Shown piece after piece: positions 6,072 to 14,673 of a stretch of 64,000 bases of DNA; position 1 is the stretch's first letter, and each line of letters begins with the position of its first letter. Below the pieces are notes generated by a model. That model did not search any database, was not told where the DNA came from, and worked only from the letters and a program-made list of their open reading frames with translations. The DNA comes from Streptomyces actinomycinicus (GTDB lineage Bacteria; Actinomycetota; Actinomycetes; Streptomycetales; Streptomycetaceae): assembly GCF_016741775.1 (NCBI RefSeq), contig NZ_JAERRK010000015.1, forward strand, positions 124,001-188,000. Reading direction: 5' to 3'. The position numbers were made by a program, and so were the translations under genes.

Positions 6072-8048
6072 GTGTCAGACGTCCGTGTGATCATCCAACG
6101 CGATTCCGAGCGGGAAGAACGCGTGGTGACGACGGGCACTACGGCCGCCGACCTCTTCGCGGGCGAGCGCTCGATCATCGCCGCGCGTGTGGGCGGCGAG
6201 CTGAAGGACCTCACGTACGAACTGTCCGAGGGCGACGAGGTCGAGGGCGTCGAGATCTCCTCCGAGGACGGCCTGAACATCCTGCGCCACTCCACCGCGC
6301 ACGTCATGGCGCAGGCCGTGCAGGAACTGTTCCCCGAGGCCAAGCTGGGCATCGGCCCGCCCGTGAAGGACGGCTTCTACTACGACTTCGACGTCGAGAA
6401 GCCGTTCACGCCCGAGGATCTCAAGGCCATCGAGAAGAAGATGCAGGAGATCCAGAAGCGCGGGCAGAAGTTCGCCCGCCGGGCCGTCACCGACGAGGCC
6501 GCCCGCGACGAGCTGGCGGACGAGCCGTACAAGCTGGAGCTGATCGGCCTCAAGGGCTCGGCCTCGCACGACGACGGCGCGGACGTCGAGGTGGGCGCCG
6601 GCGAGCTGACGATCTACGACAACCTGGACGCCAAGACCGGCGAGCTGTGCTGGAAGGACCTCTGCCGCGGTCCGCACCTGCCCTCGACCCGCCTGATCCC
6701 GGCGTTCAAGCTGATGCGCAACGCGGCCGCCTACTGGCGCGGCAGCGAGAAGAACCCGATGCTCCAGCGCATCTACGGCACCGCCTGGCCGTCCAAGGAC
6801 GAGCTGAAGGCGTACCTGGACTTCCTCGCCGAGGCCGAGAAGCGCGACCACCGCAAGCTGGGCAACGAACTGGACCTGTTCTCCATCCCGGAGCAGATCG
6901 GCTCCGGCCTCGCCGTCTTCCACCCCAAGGGCGGCATCGTCCGCCGGGTCATGGAGGACTACTCGCGGCGCCGCCACGAGGAAGAGGGCTACGAGTTCGT
7001 CTACACCCCGCACGCCACGAAGGGGAAGCTCTTCGAGACGTCGGGGCACCTGGACTGGTACGCCGAGGGCATGTACCCGCCCATGCAGCTCGACGAGGGC
7101 GTGGACTACTACCTCAAGCCCATGAACTGCCCGATGCACAACCTGATCTTCGACGCGCGCGGCCGCTCCTACCGCGAACTGCCGCTGCGCCTGTTCGAGT
7201 TCGGGACCGTGTACCGGTACGAGAAGTCGGGCGTCGTGCACGGCCTGACCCGGGCCCGCGGCTTCACGCAGGACGACGCGCACATCTACTGCACCCGTGA
7301 GCAGATGTCCGAGGAGCTGGACAAGACGCTCACCTTCGTCCTCGGCCTGCTGCGCGACTACGGCCTCACCGACTTCTACCTGGAGCTGTCCACCAAGGAC
7401 CCGGAGAAGTTCGTCGGCTCCGACGAGGTCTGGGAGGAGGCGACCGAGACCCTGCGCCAGGTCGCCGAGAAGCAGGGCCTGCCCCTCGTGCCCGACCCGG
7501 GCGGCGCCGCCTTCTACGGCCCGAAGATCTCCGTCCAGGCCAAGGACGCCATCGGCCGGACCTGGCAGATGTCGACCATCCAGCTCGACTTCAACCTGCC
7601 CGAGCGCTTCAACCTGGAGTACACCGGCCCGGACGGCTCCAAGCAGCGCCCGGTCATGATCCACCGCGCCCTGTTCGGTTCCATCGAGCGCTTCTTCGCC
7701 GTACTGCTGGAGCACTACGCGGGCGCCTTCCCGGCGTGGCTGGCCCCGGTCCAGGCGCTCGGCATCCCGATCGGCGACGCGCACGTGGAGTACCTGGAGA
7801 AGTTCGCGGCCGCGGCCCGGAAGAAGGGCCTGCGCGTCGAGGTGGACTCCTCCTCGGACCGTATGCAGAAGAAGATCCGCAACGCCCAGAAGCAGAAGGT
7901 GCCCTTCATGGTCATCGCGGGCGACGAGGACATGTCGAACGGTTCGGTGTCCTTCCGCTACCGCGACGGTTCCCAGGAGAACGGCATCCCGTTCGACGAG
8001 GCCATCGCCAAGATCGCGAAGGTCGTGGAGGAGCGCGCCCAGGTCTGA
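6072..8048 (+). CDS. thrS: Threonyl-tRNA synthetase
   Basis: 658 residues, the usual length for a bacterial ThrRS. An N-terminal TGS domain (about 1-60) is followed by the editing domain with the HSTAHVMAQAVQ zinc-like motif, then the class II catalytic core with GMYPPM, LKPMNCPMH, RELPLRLFEFGTVYRYE (motif 2) and the motif 3 end HRALFGSIERF, and the C-terminal anticodon-binding domain. It charges tRNA-Thr in the cytoplasm and removes mis-attached serine. GTG at 6072 follows AGGAGAG; an upstream in-frame ATG (6036) would place that ribosome site inside the gene. I see no T-box leader in the short upstream gap. Confidence 0.96.
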   Translation: MSDVRVIIQRDSEREERVVTTGTTAADLFAGERSIIAARVGGELKDLTYELSEGDEVEGVEISSEDGLNILRHSTAHVMAQAVQELFPEAKLGIGPPVKDGFYYDFDVEKPFTPEDLKAIEKKMQEIQKRGQKFARRAVTDEAARDELADEPYKLELIGLKGSASHDDGADVEVGAGELTIYDNLDAKTGELCWKDLCRGPHLPSTRLIPAFKLMRNAAAYWRGSEKNPMLQRIYGTAWPSKDELKAYLDFLAEAEKRDHRKLGNELDLFSIPEQIGSGLAVFHPKGGIVRRVMEDYSRRRHEEEGYEFVYTPHATKGKLFETSGHLDWYAEGMYPPMQLDEGVDYYLKPMNCPMHNLIFDARGRSYRELPLRLFEFGTVYRYEKSGVVHGLTRARGFTQDDAHIYCTREQMSEELDKTLTFVLGLLRDYGLTDFYLELSTKDPEKFVGSDEVWEEATETLRQVAEKQGLPLVPDPGGAAFYGPKISVQAKDAIGRTWQMSTIQLDFNLPERFNLEYTGPDGSKQRPVMIHRALFGSIERFFAVLLEHYAGAFPAWLAPVQALGIPIGDAHVEYLEKFAAAARKKGLRVEVDSSSDRMQKKIRNAQKQKVPFMVIAGDEDMSNGSVSFRYRDGSQENGIPFDEAIAKIAKVVEERAQV

Positions 8049-8067
8049 TCCGGCGCCCGCCCCGTCC

Positions 8068-8102
8068 GAGGGCCCCCGGGGGGTTCAGCTCCCCGGGGGC
8101 TC
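8068..8102. terminator. Hairpin between thrS and the convergent channel gene
   Basis: GGGCCCCCGGGG pairs with CCCCGGGGGCTC around GGTTCAGCT. The right arm overlaps the last codons of the leftward channel gene, so a single hairpin closes both convergent units. Confidence 0.65.
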
Positions 8103-8741
8103 TTCGTCGCTCTCCCGCGTGAAGATCCGCATCAGCCAGCCCGAGAAGGAACCCGTCACCGCGCCCAGCAGGGCGAGGCCGCAGGCCATCATCACGATCG
8201 CGAGCGCCCGGCCGAGGAAGGTCACCGGCACGACGTCGCCGTACCCGACCGTGCTGAGGGTCGAGGCGGCCCACCACACGGCGTCCCCGAACGTGTGCAT
8301 GGTGGTACCGGGCGCCCCGCGCTCCGCCTGGTAGACCGTGAGGGCACCGGAGAAGCCCAGGAGCAGGGTGGACAGGCCCGCGTAGGAGATCACCCGCGCG
8401 TACAGCGAGACCCGGGGCTGACCGCGCCGGCGCTGCACCTCCTCGTACAGCGGCACGATGCGCAGCGGGCGCAGCAGCGGCAGGACCACCACCAGCGTGA
8501 GCATCGCATGGCTGACGACGAAGCGAGGGCCCTGCCCGCTGAGCCGCCAGCGCACCGCGTAGTCCGCGGCGAACACCAGCCACAGGGCGAGCATGACGAA
8601 CCAGCACAGGTCCCGCCAGAAGTCGGGCAGGCCGGTGGCCAGGACGCGCGTGGCATAGGCGGCCAGGAAGAGCAGGGCCGCCGCGAACAGGGGGACCTCG
8701 GTGTCCTGACCCCAACGTGCAGTACGGCTGTCGTCGTCCAC
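8085..8741 (-). CDS. Potassium-channel-like membrane protein (ion transport family)
   Basis: 218 residues from GTG 8741. Hydrophobic helices at about 18-37, 43-62, 75-95 and 115-135 precede a pore region with the exact K+ selectivity filter TVGYGD (164-169) and a last helix (178-198). A short basic S4-like segment RPLRIVPLYEEVQRRR (91-106) suggests a six-helix voltage-gated-like subunit rather than a two-helix one. It should form tetramers in the membrane. An upstream ATG (8822) is in frame, but it would overlap the start of the divergent HIT gene and add a cysteine-rich stretch outside the family; neither start has a strong ribosome site. Confidence 0.82.
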   Translation of the reverse strand: MDDDSRTARWGQDTEVPLFAAALLFLAAYATRVLATGLPDFWRDLCWFVMLALWLVFAADYAVRWRLSGQGPRFVVSHAMLTLVVVLPLLRPLRIVPLYEEVQRRRGQPRVSLYARVISYAGLSTLLLGFSGALTVYQAERGAPGTTMHTFGDAVWWAASTLSTVGYGDVVPVTFLGRALAIVMMACGLALLGAVTGSFSGWLMRIFTRESDEEPPGS

Positions 8742-8820
8742 CGGCCAAGCTTGGCCGGAGAGCGCCGCGAGACCGCCCCGGCGACACGCCGGGCAGGGGT
8801 GACGCCATATGCTGCGTAGC

Positions 8821-9372
8821 ATGACGAGTGAGCCGGAACAGCAGATCGGAGTGGGGACCCAGGACGCGTTCCAGCGTCTGTGGACGCCCCACCGGATGGC
8901 CTACATCCAGGGCGAGAACAAGCCGACCGGTCCCGGAGCGGACGACGGCTGCCCCTTCTGCTCGATCCCGGCCAAGTCCGACGAGGACGGGCTCGTCGTC
9001 CGGCGCGGTGACCACGTCTACGCCGTGCTGAACCTCTATCCGTACAACGGCGGCCACCTGATGACCGTGCCCTACCGGCACGTCGCCGACTACACCGACC
9101 TGACCGGTCCCGAGACCATCGAGCTGGCCGAGCTGACCAAGCAGGCGATGACCGCCCTGCGCACGGCGTCCGGCGCGCACGGGTTCAACATCGGCATGAA
9201 CCAGGGCGGGGTGGCGGGCGCCGGCATCGCGGCCCACCTGCACCAGCACATCGTCCCGCGCTGGGGCGGCGACACGAACTTCATGCCGGTGGTGGGCCAC
9301 ACCAGGGTGCTGCCGCAGCTGCTGGCCGACACCAGGAAGATGCTGGCGGAGGCGTGGCCGACCGCGGACTAG
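8821..9372 (+). CDS. HIT-family Ap4A phosphorylase-like protein
   Basis: 183 residues. The HIT motif reads HLHQHIVPRW (H139, H141, H143), with the N-terminal CPFC (44-47), GGHLMTVPYRH and NIGMNQGGVAGAGIAAH. The family splits or phosphorolyses dinucleoside polyphosphates using the middle histidine as nucleophile. Its position between thrS and pgsA matches the mycobacterial gene Rv2613c, whose product is known as an Ap4A phosphorylase, so that activity is the best guess here. Aminoacyl-tRNA synthetases make Ap4A as a by-product, which fits the thrS neighbour. ATG 8821 was chosen over 8809 for lack of family sequence upstream. Confidence 0.88.
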   Translation: MTSEPEQQIGVGTQDAFQRLWTPHRMAYIQGENKPTGPGADDGCPFCSIPAKSDEDGLVVRRGDHVYAVLNLYPYNGGHLMTVPYRHVADYTDLTGPETIELAELTKQAMTALRTASGAHGFNIGMNQGGVAGAGIAAHLHQHIVPRWGGDTNFMPVVGHTRVLPQLLADTRKMLAEAWPTAD

Positions 9373-9501
9373 GAGCGCCTGGCCGGCAGCGGACAAGGAG
9401 CCTGTCCGGGGTCCGAGGGCGAGGCCGTCCACGGCCGCAGCGGGGGTCCGGGGGCGGCGGCCCCCAGGAACCGCGCCTTCACGCACCCGCGCCCGCGCCC
9501 C

Positions 9502-9640
9502 GGCCGAACCGCCGAGCCCCGCGGCCGAACCGCCGAGCCCCCCGGCCGAACCGCCAAGCCCCGCGGCCGAACCGCCGGAGGCTCACGCACCGTAAAGGCC
9601 GGAGGCTCACGCACCGTAAGGCCGGCGGCTCACGCGTCGT
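9502..9640. repeat. Two adjacent tandem arrays (21 bp x4 and about 24 bp x3)
   Basis: GGCCGAACCGCC recurs at 9502, 9523, 9544 and 9565 (period 21). It is followed by GGAGGCTCACGCACCGTAA at 9577 and 9601 (period 24) and a diverged third copy near 9624 that overlaps the stop codon of the leftward membrane gene. The arrays fill most of the 257-bp convergent gap 9373-9629; reading frames across them give only low-complexity P/R/A peptides. Confidence 0.85.
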
Positions 9641-11276
9641 ACAGGTCGGCCTTCCTCGGTGACGGATCCTGGACGTTGCCGCTGAGGAACGCCGAGCGGG
9701 CACCGAACTTCTCGGTGTCCACGCCGTTCTCCTTCAGCACCCTGATCGCGGCCGAGTGCACCACACGCAGCACCGGCGTGGCGGCGCGCAGCGCGTCGTC
9801 GGCCATGAAGCGGTGCCGCCACGGCTGGTCGGCCCAGGCGTGCCGCAGCCCGAACGGCTCGGGCAGGCCGAGCGAGCCGCCGAGCCAGTTCAGCAGGGGC
9901 GGGTACCAGGTCAGCGGGGCGCGCACGGCCAGCCGTACGACCTCGTCGGTGGTGACCAGCGGCAGCTTGACCGTGCGGTTCTCCCAGGGCTTGAGGGACT
10001 TGGCGACCTCCTTGGTCGGCGCCTCCGGCTTGCTGGTGAACAGCGGGTTCACCGGTCCCAGCGCGTGCCCGGTGACCTCGATGCGCAGCGTCTCGTGCAG
10101 CACCGTGACCGTGATCAGCATGGTGATGACCAGCTGCCCGTCCCACAGCGTCCACTGCACGCCGAGGTAGTGCCGGTCGCCGCTGCCGAACTGCTGCTTG
10201 TTGCAGATCTCCTGTATGGCGTGCGGCTTGACCTGGAAGGCCTCCACGTCGGTGCCCTCGGGCCGGGACACCGCCGCGGCCTTCTCGCCGATGGGCGTGA
10301 CGATCCAGTGCCGTATCGACGGCTTGGGGAAGCCGCCCGTGTTCAGCGGGCCGCGCTCCAGCAGCGCCAGCTGGTCGTGGATCGCGCGTACGACGTCCCA
10401 GCTGCGGAAGGGATGGATCTCCCGGCCGGCCTCGGCGGGCACCAGCTCCTCGGCGAGCTGCCACGCACCCCACCGGGTGCCCATGCCGAGTATGCCCTTG
10501 GGGCCGGCGTAGAAGACGGAGTTGGACTGCTGTTCGGCGCTGAGCCGGGCCAGTGCCTGGCGCAGCTCCTCGGCGGCGGTCTGGCCGGGCCCGCGCGGCA
10601 CGGCCTCCGGGACCTTGGCGCCGACGCTGGTGCCGGAGAGCAGACCGTCCCAGCGGGCCCGCAGATCCTTCGCGGTGCGCTCGCAGATCCGCTTGGCCCA
10701 GAACCAGCCGAGCACGGGGACCACGACGGACGCGCGCGCGTACCACCCCCAGAAACCGGTGAACGGCATCTTGATCAGGAACAGGGCGGCGAGCACGCCG
10801 ACGCCCAGCAGCAGCGCGGTGGCCAGCGACCCGGCCCGCTTGTCGTCGCGGCTGGCGACGAAGGTCCGCAGCTGGAAGACGAGCAGCCAGCCGATCATCC
10901 CGGGCAGGAACAGCAGACCGCACACGACCGTGACGGCGGTCAGGAGGTTGTCCCGCTCCCGGCGGATGTTGTTGGCGGCCAGCGCGTGTTCCACCACGAA
11001 GCGGGGTTCGGAGCCGAAGGACTGGATGAGCGGCTTGCGGCCGGGGGCCAGCATCCGGTCGACCAGGGCCCGGGAGAAGGCCTCACCGAGATTGGGACGG
11101 AACAGCTTGACCCGCCCGGCCTTCACGGTCGACTGGTGCCACTCGTTGTCGGCCTTCTTGATCTCCTCGACCGGGCTGTCCCGGTACGCCGCGGAGGCCA
11201 GCGCGGAGGTCGCCGCCTGCCCCTCGTCGCCCGAGACGGGCACCTGGGGCCCGTCCCACTCCGTTCCAAACGACAT
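9630..11276 (-). CDS. Large membrane protein of unknown function
   Basis: 548 residues from ATG 11276 (MSFGTEWDG). Three hydrophobic helices lie in the first half (VVCGLLFLPGMIGWLLVF; a run around LATALLLGVGVLAALFLI; SVVVPVLGWFW). A basic segment and a long hydrophilic C-terminal part follow, with QQFGSGDRHYLGVQWTLWD and a possible further hydrophobic strand (VITMLITVTV). I know no function; similar proteins occur in streptomycetes at this place beside EF-G2. A second ATG at 11288 is possible; GGGGGCGGG sits just before 11276. The gene runs opposite to the HIT/pgsA direction and interrupts the order thrS-HIT-pgsA seen in mycobacteria. Confidence 0.75.
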   Translation of the reverse strand: MSFGTEWDGPQVPVSGDEGQAATSALASAAYRDSPVEEIKKADNEWHQSTVKAGRVKLFRPNLGEAFSRALVDRMLAPGRKPLIQSFGSEPRFVVEHALAANNIRRERDNLLTAVTVVCGLLFLPGMIGWLLVFQLRTFVASRDDKRAGSLATALLLGVGVLAALFLIKMPFTGFWGWYARASVVVPVLGWFWAKRICERTAKDLRARWDGLLSGTSVGAKVPEAVPRGPGQTAAEELRQALARLSAEQQSNSVFYAGPKGILGMGTRWGAWQLAEELVPAEAGREIHPFRSWDVVRAIHDQLALLERGPLNTGGFPKPSIRHWIVTPIGEKAAAVSRPEGTDVEAFQVKPHAIQEICNKQQFGSGDRHYLGVQWTLWDGQLVITMLITVTVLHETLRIEVTGHALGPVNPLFTSKPEAPTKEVAKSLKPWENRTVKLPLVTTDEVVRLAVRAPLTWYPPLLNWLGGSLGLPEPFGLRHAWADQPWRHRFMADDALRAATPVLRVVHSAAIRVLKENGVDTEKFGARSAFLSGNVQDPSPRKADLYDA

Positions 11277-11488
11277 TCCCGCCCCCATCGCCGCCGGTGT
11301 CGCTCCTGCGGCCTTCCCGACTTCCTTGCTCCGCACACCTGTTGAACCGGCCGTCGCCCCGATGTCCGACGACGGCCGGACCGTTGCGGCACGACGTGAT
11401 CAGGTGATCAGCGTATCCGCCGGCACCGACAGCCCGCGGGCGGACGGCCGAAGCCGCCCGCCCGCGCGCTGAGCGGGACGCGCTCCGA

Positions 11489-13690
11489 CTACGCCTCGTC
11501 GCCCGCCTGTTCGCGGATGCGTTCGGCGATCTGCGGCGGCATCGGCTCGTGCCGGGCGTAGTTCCGGTCGAAGCGGGCCGTGCCGTGCGAGAGCGAGCGC
11601 AGGTCGACGGCGTACCGGCCGATCTCGAACTCGGGTACCTCGGCGCGGATCAGGGTCCGCCCGGAGCCGACCTGCTCGGTGCCGAGCAGCCGGCCGCGCC
11701 GGCCGGAGAGGTCGCTCATCACGGGGCCCACGTAGTCGTCGCCGACCAGCACGGTGACCTCCGCGACCGGCTCCAGCAGATGGATCTTCGCGTCCGCCGC
11801 GGCCTCCCGCAGCGCCAGCGCGCCCGCAGTCTGGAAGGCGGCGTCGGAGGAGTCCACCGAGTGGGCCTTGCCGTCCAGCAGCGTGACCCGCACGTCCACC
11901 AGCGGATAGCCGGCCGCGACGCCCTTGGCGGCCTGGGCCCGTACGCCCTTCTCGACGGACGGGATGAACTGGCGGGGCACCGCTCCGCCGACCACCTTGT
12001 CCACGAACTCGATGCCCGAGCCGCCCGGCAGCGGCTCCACCTCGATCTCGCAGATGGCGTACTGGCCGTGGCCGCCGGACTGCTTCACGTGCCGGCCGCG
12101 GCCGGCAGCCCGGTTCGCGAACGTCTCCCGCAGGGAGACCCGGTGCGGGACGACGTCGACCTGGACGCCGTAGCGGCTGCGCAGCCGCTCCAGGGCGACG
12201 TCGGCATGCGCCTCGCCCAGACACCACAGGACCACCTGGTGGGTGTCCTGGTTCTGCTCCAGGCGCATGGTCGGGTCCTCGGCGACCAGCCGGGACAGGC
12301 CCTGGGAGAGCTTGTCCTCGTCGGCCTTGCTGTGCGCGTGGATGGCGAGCGGCAGCAGCGGGTCGGGCATCTGCCAGGGTTCCACCAGCAGCGGGTCGTC
12401 CTTGGCGGAGATCGTGTCCCCGGTCTCGGCACGGCCCAGCTTGGCCACGCACACCAGGTCCCCGGCGACGGCATGGGTCACCGGGCGCTGCTGCCGGCCG
12501 AAGGGCATGGACAGGGCGCCGATCTTCTCGTCGACGTCGTGGTCCTCGTGGCCGCGGTCGGTCAGACCGTGCCCGGAGACGTGCACCGTCCGGTCCGGGC
12601 GCAGGGTGCCGGAGAAGACGCGGACCAGGGAGATCCGGCCGACGTAGGGGTCCGAGGCGGTCTTGACGACCTCGGCGACCAGCGGCCCCTCGGTGTCGCA
12701 CGGCTTCAGCTCGCGCGTCTTGCCGTCGATGGTGGTGACCCCGGGCAGCGGGTGCTCGAACGGGGTCGGGAAGCCGCCGGTGATCAGCTCCAGCAGCTCG
12801 ACCGTGCCGAGGCCCTGCTTGGCGCCCTCCGCCGCGGGCGCGGCGGCCAGCACGGGATGGAAGGTGCCGCGGGCGACGGCCCGCTCGAGGTCCTGGACGA
12901 GGGTCTTGATGTCGACCTGCTCGCCGCCCAGGTAGCGGTCCATGAGGGTCTCGTCCTCGCTCTCGGCGATGATCCCCTCGATGAGCCGGTTGCGGGCCTC
13001 CTCGATGTCCGGCAACTGGTCCGCGCCGGGCTCGGACTCCTTGCGCTCCCCGGACGCGTAGTCGAACAGCTTCTGCGACAGCAGCCCGATCAGCCCGGTC
13101 ACCGGCGCGTGCCCGTCGGGGCCCTCGGGGCCGCGCAGGGGCAGGTACAGCGGCAGGACGGCGTCGGGGTCGTCGTCGCCGAACGCCTCGGCGCAGATCC
13201 GGGTCATCTCCTCGAAGTCCGCGCGCGCGGACTCCAGGTGCGTGATCACGATGGCGCGGGGCATGCCGACCGCCGCGCACTCCTCCCACACCATCCGCGT
13301 CGAGCCGTCCACGCCGTCCGAGGCCGAGACCACGAAGAGGGCCGCGTCCGCGGCGCGCAGACCGGCCCGCAGCTCACCGACGAAGTCGGCGTACCCGGGG
13401 GTGTCCAGCAGGTTGATCTTGATGCCGTCCCACTCGACCGGCACCAGCGAGAGCTGCACCGAGCGCTGCTGGCGGTGCTCGATGTCGTCGTAGTCCGAGA
13501 CGGTGCCGCCGTCCTCGACGCGGCCTGCCCGGTTCACCGCCCCCGCGGTGAGTGCGAGGGCCTCCACCAGAGTCGTCTTGCCCGAACCGGAGTGGCCGAC
13601 CAGCACCACATTCCGTACGGACGCGGGTTGGTCGGCCGCCAGAGCCCTGCCGGCGGCCCCGGGGTGGTGAGTCTGTGCCTTGTCGCCCAT
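11489..13690 (-). CDS. EF-G-like translational GTPase (EF-G2 type)
   Basis: 733 residues with the full EF-G domain order. The P-loop is GHSGSGKTT (32-40) and G3 is DTPGYADF (96-103), followed by domains II, III, IV (about 470-600) and V. It differs from true EF-G: G3 has Y instead of H after DTPG, the switch I region lacks RGITI, and the NKxD guanine motif is replaced by ITHLE. These changes mark the EF-G2 paralogue group of actinobacteria, whose ribosome-dependent role is unclear. Start ATG 13690 has GGGAGG 9 bp upstream; the longer frame from 13735 lacks support. Divergent from pgsA. Confidence 0.88.
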   Translation of the reverse strand: MGDKAQTHHPGAAGRALAADQPASVRNVVLVGHSGSGKTTLVEALALTAGAVNRAGRVEDGGTVSDYDDIEHRQQRSVQLSLVPVEWDGIKINLLDTPGYADFVGELRAGLRAADAALFVVSASDGVDGSTRMVWEECAAVGMPRAIVITHLESARADFEEMTRICAEAFGDDDPDAVLPLYLPLRGPEGPDGHAPVTGLIGLLSQKLFDYASGERKESEPGADQLPDIEEARNRLIEGIIAESEDETLMDRYLGGEQVDIKTLVQDLERAVARGTFHPVLAAAPAAEGAKQGLGTVELLELITGGFPTPFEHPLPGVTTIDGKTRELKPCDTEGPLVAEVVKTASDPYVGRISLVRVFSGTLRPDRTVHVSGHGLTDRGHEDHDVDEKIGALSMPFGRQQRPVTHAVAGDLVCVAKLGRAETGDTISAKDDPLLVEPWQMPDPLLPLAIHAHSKADEDKLSQGLSRLVAEDPTMRLEQNQDTHQVVLWCLGEAHADVALERLRSRYGVQVDVVPHRVSLRETFANRAAGRGRHVKQSGGHGQYAICEIEVEPLPGGSGIEFVDKVVGGAVPRQFIPSVEKGVRAQAAKGVAAGYPLVDVRVTLLDGKAHSVDSSDAAFQTAGALALREAAADAKIHLLEPVAEVTVLVGDDYVGPVMSDLSGRRGRLLGTEQVGSGRTLIRAEVPEFEIGRYAVDLRSLSHGTARFDRNYARHEPMPPQIAERIREQAGDEA

Positions 13691-13995
13691 GATCCTGCCT
13701 CCCGTGCACGGTGAGGTCACTGTGGGCGCGGACACGCGGGACCCGCGTGCTGCGGCGGCTCCGGCGACGCCCGCGGTTATTCGAGCTTTCCACTCCCGTC
13801 ACGTTGCGTCCATACGAAGGACCACGAAGGGTGCGGACCCGCACCTATCGCGCCACACCCGCTCCCCGCGCGGCCGTACCCACCGGTTCGCGCCACGAGC
13901 TGCGGGTGCCCGCCCGTCACGCACGCGTGCGCGTGGCTACGATGGGCCAGCCGGAGGCCACCAGGGCCGCGGCGACACCGACCGTCGGGAAGGCC
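13691..13995. other. Divergent promoter region between the EF-G2-like gene and pgsA
   Basis: 305 bp with no gene. A hexamer TACGAT (13938-13943) could be a -10 box for the rightward pgsA operon; it would start the transcript near 13950, which favours the ATG at 13996 over the one at 13942. No good -35 is visible. Confidence 0.4.
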
Positions 13996-14673
13996 ATGCT
14001 GAACAAGTACGCGCGTGCATTCTTCACGCGTGTCCTCACACCGTTCGCCGCGTTTCTCATCCGCCGGGGCGTCAGCCCCGACACGGTGACGCTCATCGGC
14101 ACGGCCGGTGTGGTGGCGGGCGCGCTGGTCTTCTACCCCCGGGGCGAGTTCTTCTGGGGCACGGTCGTGATCACCCTGTTCGTCTTCTCCGACCTGGTCG
14201 ACGGCAACATGGCCCGCCAGCTGGGCCGCTCCAGCCGCTGGGGCGCCTTCCTGGACTCCACCCTGGACCGGGTCGCCGACGGTGCGATCTTCGGCGGGTT
14301 CGCCCTCTGGTACGCGGGCAACGGCGACGACAACGTGCTGTGCGCCGTCTCGATCTTCTGCCTGGCCAGCGGCCAGGTCGTGTCGTACACCAAGGCGCGC
14401 GGCGAGTCGATCGGCCTGCCGGTGGCCGTCAACGGGCTCGTCGAGCGCGCCGATCGGCTGGTGATCTCGCTGGTCGCGGCCGGTTTCGCGGGCCTGCACA
14501 AGTTCGGTGTGCCGGGCATCCAGTGGTTGCTGCCGGTCGCCCTGTGGATCGTCGCCGTCGGCAGTCTCGTCACGCTGATCCAGCGGGTCGTCACGGTCCG
14601 TCGCGAGTCCGCCGAGGCCGAGGAGGCCGCCGCCCGCGAGGACGCGTCCCAGGGGAGGGAGACGGCGAAGTGA
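13996..14673 (+). CDS. pgsA: CDP-alcohol phosphatidyltransferase, phosphatidylinositol-phosphate synthase
   Basis: 225 residues, six predicted membrane helices. The CDP-alcohol phosphotransferase signature is intact: D66-x2-D69-G70-x2-A-R-x8-G83-x3-D87-x3-D91, where the aspartates bind two metals and CDP-diacylglycerol. In actinobacteria the enzyme at this place joins CDP-diacylglycerol to inositol 1-phosphate, giving phosphatidylinositol phosphate for PI and PIMs. That substrate call rests on the following acyltransferase and mannosyltransferase genes. The ATG at 13996 (MLNKYARAFF) is preferred to an upstream one at 13942 that adds a non-conserved tail. Its stop overlaps the next GTG (GTGA). 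Confidence 0.9.
   Translation: MLNKYARAFFTRVLTPFAAFLIRRGVSPDTVTLIGTAGVVAGALVFYPRGEFFWGTVVITLFVFSDLVDGNMARQLGRSSRWGAFLDSTLDRVADGAIFGGFALWYAGNGDDNVLCAVSIFCLASGQVVSYTKARGESIGLPVAVNGLVERADRLVISLVAAGFAGLHKFGVPGIQWLLPVALWIVAVGSLVTLIQRVVTVRRESAEAEEAAAREDASQGRETAK

Noticed and set aside
9354..9662. Possible small genes on both strands in the gap after the HIT gene
   Set aside because: They consist only of translated tandem repeats and have no ribosome site.
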